From: Bacillota bacterium
Lineage (GTDB): Bacteria; Bacillota; Bacilli; Paenibacillales; NBRC-103111
DNA length: 64,000 nt
Assembly (NCBI GenBank): GCA_023388055.1
Contig: JAEWGW010000046.1
Coordinates: 124,001 to 188,000 of the forward strand
Direction of reading: 5' to 3'
Positions 59,693 to 64,000 of this stretch are shown here, in pieces; the stretch's first letter is position 1; every line of letters starts with the position of its first letter. The translations under genes and the position numbers were made by a program. The notes under the pieces are model-generated. The model was not told the DNA's origin, ran no database searches, and saw nothing but the letters and a program-made list of their open reading frames with translations.

Positions 59693-60220
59693 TTATACAT
59701 TCGACTGTTGTTGTTTATAGCCGGGACCGGGCTTCAGGCGCAGCCACTTTCTGATGTAAGGCAGAACGTAGTAGTCAGCACCAAACTTGCCTGCATTTGC
59801 ACCCGCTACCATGATGATAACGCCCCAGAGAAGCAACCAAGGGTTGGAGGAAACTGTACCGGCCAGCAGGAACATGAAGTTCATCAATACGCCGAAGAAA
59901 GCGGCAGCAGTGGTGAGGCAGCCCAGAATCAGGCCCAGACCTACCAGGAATTCTCCCCACGGAATCAGGATCTTGAAGATTCCTGCGTTGGGCAAGGCGA
60001 AGTTATCCAGGAATGCAACATACGTAGGATACATTTTGTTAGTTGTTCCGGTTTCGAGTACCGGCTTGGCGATGGCATTCTTCAGGAAGCCCGATGCATC
60101 AAAGGTACCGCCTGTGATCTTTTCCCAACCGTGATGCATCCAATCCCAACCGATGTACAGTCTGATCAGCAACAGCGCCCCAGCTGCGTACACATTTTCT
60201 CTCAAGAATTTGACGATCAT
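59693..60220 (-). CDS. DoxX-family membrane protein
   Basis: 175 residues with four membrane segments (AAGALLLIRLYIGWDWMHHG, GEFLVGLGLILGCLTTAAAF, NFMFLLAGT, LLLWGVIIMVAGANAGKFGA). Of the DoxD-like branch, with PNAGIFKILIPWGEFLVGLG. Family members link to quinone-dependent redox or thiol stress defence; role here unknown. ATG 60220 has AAAGGGAGAG upstream. A TGTGA-N6-TCACA box lies 56 bp before the start. Confidence 0.85.
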   Translation of the reverse strand: MIVKFLRENVYAAGALLLIRLYIGWDWMHHGWEKITGGTFDASGFLKNAIAKPVLETGTTNKMYPTYVAFLDNFALPNAGIFKILIPWGEFLVGLGLILGCLTTAAAFFGVLMNFMFLLAGTVSSNPWLLLWGVIIMVAGANAGKFGADYYVLPYIRKWLRLKPGPGYKQQQSNV

Positions 60221-60275
60221 ATCCGATCTCTCCCTTTGAATAGGTTGTTTTTTCCTGTGTGACAATCTTAACATC

Positions 60276-60293
60276 ATGTGAAATCAGTCACAA
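60276..60293 (-). promoter_or_regulatory. CRP/FNR- or Rex-like box before doxX
   Basis: On the minus strand TTGTGACTGATTTCACAT: a perfect TGTGA-N6-TCACA palindrome, the form bound by Bacillus FNR/CRP-family proteins, and one base off the Rex consensus TTGTGA-N6-TCACAA. The gap 60221-60422 contains no gene. Confidence 0.5.
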
Positions 60294-60422
60294 CAATAAA
60301 CACCAAATGTTCAAATTTTGATAATAAAGATGTGTCATTATGTTGAACAATTCTCTAAAGGTATTCTTTTTTAGCACATAGTGATTTTCAAACAGGTTTC
60401 ATTATTACAACGGTTGATAGAG

Positions 60423-61439
60423 TCAGCAGATGCGGGGAAGCATGCTTCCTGCCAGCCTATACAGACGTCTCGTGGAGCCGAAGGGCGTCCGGATAAGGAG
60501 CTGGCCCTTCTCCCGGCCGGTGACCATTCCGACCAAACAGGCATTCCTCCCCTCAGGAAACTGCCGCAGGGCATCCAGCACCGTTGGGACATCAAGGGCA
60601 GGCAGGATCAGAACGGCCTTGCCCTCATTGGCCAAATACAGAGGATCGAAGCCCATTAGCTCACAGGCTCCCTCCACCTCAGGCTTTACCGGAAGCAAAT
60701 CCTCCTCCAGCTCCACCGTCAGCCTGTAGTCCTCGCAGATTTCCGCCAGCGCCGTAGCCAGCCCGCCCCGGGTGGGATCCCGGAGGATGCGGATGTCCGC
60801 TGAAGCCTCCCTGGCCCTCTGCAGCATGGGAAAAAGGGTCGCGCAGTCGGAGGGAATCTCCGACATAAGCCCAAGCTCCTCCCTTGCCGTCAGGACGGCG
60901 ATGCCATGATCCCCGAGGGTACCGGTTACAACGACGGCATCCCCCGCCTCTATGAGCTGCGGCCGGAGCTCAGCGCCGGGCACCACTGCTCCGATGCCCG
61001 TGGTGTTGATAAACAAACCGTCGCAATCCCCTTTTCCCACCACCTTCGTATCACCTGCCACCACCCTGATGCCGGAGACGGCGGCTTCCTTGGCTATCGA
61101 CCTGCAGATGGTCCGGAGCTGCTCCACAGGAAGTCCCTCCTCCAAAATAAACGACACGGTCAAATACAAGGGTACCGCACCGCTGACCGCCAAATCATTG
61201 ACAGTTCCCGCCACCGCCAGCTTACCGATATCCCCTCCCGGGAAAAACAGCGGCTTGATCACAAAGCTGTCTGTGGTAACAGCCAGCTTACCCGCAGTCG
61301 GCACAGGCAGCAGTGCTGCGTCGCCCAAGGGCTCCCGGGCTTCGGTTCCGGTCAGGGCGGGAAGAATCACGCCGTTAAGCAGCCTGTGGGCAGCCTCTCC
61401 TCCGTCCCCGTGGGACATGTTGATCCGTTCTGCTTCCAT
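60423..61439 (-). CDS. hypE: Hydrogenase maturation protein HypE
   Basis: 338 residues. Uses ATP to dehydrate the carbamoyl group on its C-terminal cysteine to the cyanide ligand of [NiFe]-hydrogenase. The C-terminal -PRIC with the key Cys is present. PurM-like fold: LGDAALLP, VTTDSFVIKPLFFPGGDIGK, VAGTVNDLAVSGA, ILRDPTRGGLATALAEI. Start ATG 61439 (GGGAGGGG upstream) or the GTG at 61448 that overlaps the hypD stop. Last gene of the hypF-C-D-E run. Confidence 0.95.
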   Translation of the reverse strand: MEAERINMSHGDGGEAAHRLLNGVILPALTGTEAREPLGDAALLPVPTAGKLAVTTDSFVIKPLFFPGGDIGKLAVAGTVNDLAVSGAVPLYLTVSFILEEGLPVEQLRTICRSIAKEAAVSGIRVVAGDTKVVGKGDCDGLFINTTGIGAVVPGAELRPQLIEAGDAVVVTGTLGDHGIAVLTAREELGLMSEIPSDCATLFPMLQRAREASADIRILRDPTRGGLATALAEICEDYRLTVELEEDLLPVKPEVEGACELMGFDPLYLANEGKAVLILPALDVPTVLDALRQFPEGRNACLVGMVTGREKGQLLIRTPFGSTRRLYRLAGSMLPRIC

Positions 61440-61444
61440 GTTGG

Positions 61445-62596
61445 TCACCCCTCCCGGCTGTAAGCATATTCCGCTGCGCAGGCGCCCTCCGCCGATACCA
61501 TACAGGGGCCCACCGGCTGATACGGCGTGCAGCTTCTGCCGAACAGCCCGCAGCGCGACGGGGGGATCAGCCCGCGGATTACATCGCCGCAGCGGCAGCC
61601 TGTAGGTTTGGGCGCCTGCCCCGGCGGAACCGGGAAGCGCTCAGCCGCATCCAATCCGGCGAATTCAGGCCGGATGGACATGCCGCTGTCTGCAATCGGC
61701 CCGATCCCCCGCCAGAGAGCTTCACAGGGCTGGAAGTACCGGTCCATCACGGCCAAGGCTGCAGGGTTGCCACCGGTGGTTACAACGGAAGCGTAGTCAT
61801 TGTGGATGGCGGCCTTGCCCTCGGCCGCCAGCTTCAGCAGGCGGTGGATGCCGCCGGCCAGCTCCAGAGGCTCGAAGCCGCTAATGACTCCGGGCAGACC
61901 ATATTCGTCGGCGAGGAAGCTGAAGACTTGGCTTCCCGTCACCATAGCTACATGGCCGGGAAGCAGGAAGCCGTCCAGCTGCACCTCCTTGAGCTCCAGC
62001 AGATGCCGCAGCACCGGCTCCACCCGCTTCGCGGATACCCGCATGCTGAAATTGGCCAGCCCGCGCTTCTCCGCCTCCATCAGCGCCGCCCCCAGAACGG
62101 GCAGGGTGGTTTCAAAACCGATTCCCAGGAAAATAACCTCCCGGCCGGGCTGGGCAGCGGCCAGCTCTACCGCATCCATCGGCCCGTATACTACCCGCAC
62201 ATCCATTCCTTCGGCCCGTGCCGCCAGGAGGGTGCCGCTTGAGCCCGGAACCCGCATCATATCGCCGAAGGTGCATACTGTGCGGTTGTCCCCGCGGGCT
62301 GCGGCGATCATGGCGTCAATGTCCGCTTGATCCGTCACACACACGGGACAGCCAGGACCCGAAAGAAGCCGGACATGGTCCTGGAGGCTTTTGCGTAAGC
62401 CTGACTTGGCCAGGGCCATGGTATGGGAGCCGCAAACCTCCATAAATACGGGCTGGCGGCCGTATTTGGCAGCGAAGGTGTCCGCCAGGGAGAGAATCCC
62501 CTTCAGCAGTCCCTCATGGAGGGCTCTGCCGGAGGAGGCACCTGCGGAATATCTCGCCTGCGGATCACCGGGAAGCATCTGCCGCATCTCGTGCAT
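61445..62596 (-). CDS. hypD: Hydrogenase maturation protein HypD
   Basis: 383 residues. Iron-sulfur scaffold on which Fe(CN)2CO is built with HypC. Conserved cysteine motifs: FMEVCGSHTMALAKSG, LLSGPGCPVCVTDQADID, PTGCRCGDVIRG and the [4Fe-4S] block CGLFGRSCTPYQPVGPCMVS with EGACAAEY. ATG 62596 or TTG 62599, GGAGG upstream. Overlaps hypC by 32 bp and hypE start, consistent with one tightly coupled operon. Confidence 0.96.
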   Translation of the reverse strand: MHEMRQMLPGDPQARYSAGASSGRALHEGLLKGILSLADTFAAKYGRQPVFMEVCGSHTMALAKSGLRKSLQDHVRLLSGPGCPVCVTDQADIDAMIAAARGDNRTVCTFGDMMRVPGSSGTLLAARAEGMDVRVVYGPMDAVELAAAQPGREVIFLGIGFETTLPVLGAALMEAEKRGLANFSMRVSAKRVEPVLRHLLELKEVQLDGFLLPGHVAMVTGSQVFSFLADEYGLPGVISGFEPLELAGGIHRLLKLAAEGKAAIHNDYASVVTTGGNPAALAVMDRYFQPCEALWRGIGPIADSGMSIRPEFAGLDAAERFPVPPGQAPKPTGCRCGDVIRGLIPPSRCGLFGRSCTPYQPVGPCMVSAEGACAAEYAYSREG

Positions 62597-62804
62597 CAAC
62601 GATCCGCCTCCATTCCTCCAGACTTTCCTCCGCTGCCTGACGGTCTATGATACTCATGGCCTGCCCGGCATGGACGATGACGAATTCCCCCAGCCTGACC
62701 TCCGGGACGAAGATAATCCCCACCTTCATCCGGGTTCCCATACAATCCACAATGGCAGCATAGCCGTCTATCTCCACAATCTGAGCGGGTACGCCCACAC
62801 ACAT
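62565..62804 (-). CDS. hypC: Hydrogenase maturation chaperone HypC
   Basis: 79 residues. Starts MCVGVPAQIVEI, with the essential Cys2 after Met removal; the beta-barrel continues YAAIVDCMGTRMKVGIIFVP and LGEFVIVHAGQAMSIID. ATG 62804 is chosen because Cys must be residue 2 and AAGGAGG lies 8 nt upstream; a longer frame from 62825 is not real. Starts 17 bp after hypF. Confidence 0.95.
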   Translation of the reverse strand: MCVGVPAQIVEIDGYAAIVDCMGTRMKVGIIFVPEVRLGEFVIVHAGQAMSIIDRQAAEESLEEWRRIVDARDAADASR

Positions 62805-62821
62805 CGGTTTTCCCTCCTTGG

Positions 62822-64000
62822 TCACTCACCACCGGCTTGAGAAATGGTTCTGCTCCCTGATGATGCTTCTGCATAAGCCGCCGCAAGCAGCTGCCCCAGG
62901 GCTAACCCGCCGTCCCCCGTTGGCACCTGCTTGTGCCGGTAGGGCTCAAGCCCCCGTTCCTTCAGGAGGGCAGGAATCCGCCGGGCCAGATACGGGTTAT
63001 GGAAGGAGCCGCCGGAGAGCATTACCTTGGGGATAATTGCCGTGCTCAGTCCTTCTTTTTCCAGAGCCCGCTGAAGAAGCTCAACCGCAGATCGGGCAAC
63101 TGTTTCGTGAAAACGGAGAGCCAGTTCTTCGGGCGGCGAATCTGCCAGACGTTCCTCTACCACCTGCCGCAGAGTGTCGGACATATCCAGCTCCAGCGCC
63201 CCGGCTTCCTCTTTGTCCCGGATGGCATAGCCGAAGGGGGTAACGGTGTTGGCCCCGTCCGCATCAGCAAAGGAAAAGGCTGCCAGCTCAGAGAGCCGGA
63301 TGGCCGCTTCGCCGTCATAGCCGGACACTGCAGCCACACCCAGGATCGCCGATACGGCGTCAAACAGTCTGCCGCAGGTGCCTGCCCACGGACTGTTCAT
63401 CCCGGTGGCAGCCATTCTGCCCAGTATCGCCAGCTCCATGCTTTTGCCGGGAAACAGCTGCGCCGCCCAAGCAGGCCCCTGTTCGGGAAAAAGCGACGTC
63501 AGCATCCCTGTGGCATTCCGCCAGGGCTCCCGCACCGCCCTTTCCCCGCCGGGCAGGGGGGTATAGCGCAGATGCCCCAGCCTCCGCCAGCCGGATGCGC
63601 TGCCGGCCAAAATCTCGAAGCCCCAGATGCAGCCGTCCGGACCGTAGCCGGTACCATCCAGAATGATGCCGCAGACCTCTTCCTCCGGGGACAGCCCGTT
63701 GTCCGCCATACATGAAACCAGATGGGCGTGATGATGCTGGACCCCAATGGGCTCACGGCCCATTTCACGGCTTAGCCGTCGGGTTTCATAGCCGGGATGC
63801 AGGTCTGCTGCCGTTTGCGGCAGGTCCGTTCCCAGCAGCTTGGAGAAATGGGCCAGCTCCTTCCTCCAATGCTCCTGGGTTTCCACACTGTCCATGTCCC
63901 CGATATGGGGGCCAATAAAAATCTGCTTGCCTCTGCCGAGGGCAAAGGTGTTTTTCTGCTGCCCGCCTAAGGCGGCCCACCCGGTCACATTAACAGGAGC
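62822..64000 (-). CDS. hypF: Hydrogenase maturation carbamoyltransferase HypF (partial, C-terminal part)
   Basis: The frame runs to the window end, giving about 392 residues of the C-terminal Kae1-like carbamoyltransferase domain; the acylphosphatase, zinc-finger and YrdC-like domains would lie beyond. Visible motifs are ALGGQQKNTFALGRGKQIFI, GPHIGDMDS, VQHHHAHLVSCMADN (HHxH metal site), GIILDGTGYGPDGCIWG, SGGSFHNPYLARRIP and VPTGDGGLALGQ. The hydrogenase structural genes are probably further upstream on this strand. Confidence 0.96.
   Translation of the reverse strand, partial: APVNVTGWAALGGQQKNTFALGRGKQIFIGPHIGDMDSVETQEHWRKELAHFSKLLGTDLPQTAADLHPGYETRRLSREMGREPIGVQHHHAHLVSCMADNGLSPEEEVCGIILDGTGYGPDGCIWGFEILAGSASGWRRLGHLRYTPLPGGERAVREPWRNATGMLTSLFPEQGPAWAAQLFPGKSMELAILGRMAATGMNSPWAGTCGRLFDAVSAILGVAAVSGYDGEAAIRLSELAAFSFADADGANTVTPFGYAIRDKEEAGALELDMSDTLRQVVEERLADSPPEELALRFHETVARSAVELLQRALEKEGLSTAIIPKVMLSGGSFHNPYLARRIPALLKERGLEPYRHKQVPTGDGGLALGQLLAAAYAEASSGSRTISQAGGE

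Overview
The window looks like chromosomal DNA of a Paenibacillus-type Firmicute (inference). Supporting signs are moderately GC-rich coding sequence, strong AGGAGG-type ribosome binding sites with frequent TTG/GTG starts, YesM/YesN-type sensor kinase and AraC-type regulator pairs beside LplB/LplC-type sugar permeases, an SLH-domain cell-wall protein, a split glycine decarboxylase (gcvPA/gcvPB) behind a tandem glycine riboswitch, and futalosine-pathway menaquinone genes. No rRNA, tRNA, CRISPR array, transposase or phage module was found. It reads as ordinary chromosome with unusual intergenic DNA.

Layout. 1-5.8 kb: a carbohydrate ABC importer (two permeases, one cut by the window edge) with its two-component system. 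6.2-10.2 kb: a LacI regulator and a cellobiose phosphorylase that share a 16-bp operator. 10.9-17.4 kb: a GNAT gene, then a fructose PTS operon (fruR-fruK-EIIBC-EIIA-HPr-EI) that carries its own general PTS proteins. 17.6-26.5 kb: mixed genes, including an APH(6)-like kinase, a NucA/NucB-type nuclease, a PadR plus HAAS-type membrane protein pair, a sensory-rhodopsin-transducer homologue divergent from a GH51 arabinofuranosidase, and a histidyl-tRNA synthetase paralogue behind an attenuator-like leader. 27-36.9 kb: GNAT, BenE transporter, CorC/HlyC protein, beta-gamma-crystallin-like protein, Gfo/Idh/MocA oxidoreductase with divergent AraC regulator, IT-superfamily permease, SLH protein. 37-45.8 kb: a second sugar ABC importer with its YesM/YesN pair, split by an ABC exporter. 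46-53.5 kb: gamma-glutamyltransferase, gcvH, gcvPB, gcvPA, gcvT and the glycine riboswitch. 53.6-60.2 kb: Ktr/Trk potassium channel subunit, DUF2264 protein, AI-2E family transporter, mqnD, mqnB, DoxX. 60.4-64 kb: hypE, hypD, hypC, hypF (cut by the window end), for [NiFe]-hydrogenase maturation.

The most unusual signal is in the gaps. Six intergenic regions (about 2.0, 7.4, 10.6, 26.8, 48.8 and 59.3 kb) hold a four-unit repeat: two copies of a roughly 25-30 bp unit followed by two inverted copies, with the TATT ends facing inward. The stem sequence differs between loci but matches within a locus. At 59.3 kb one quartet appears nested inside a partial quartet of another subtype. I know of no description of this architecture. 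Other repeats are a 19-bp tandem array behind gcvPB and a pyrimidine tract of about 235 bp upstream of ggt.
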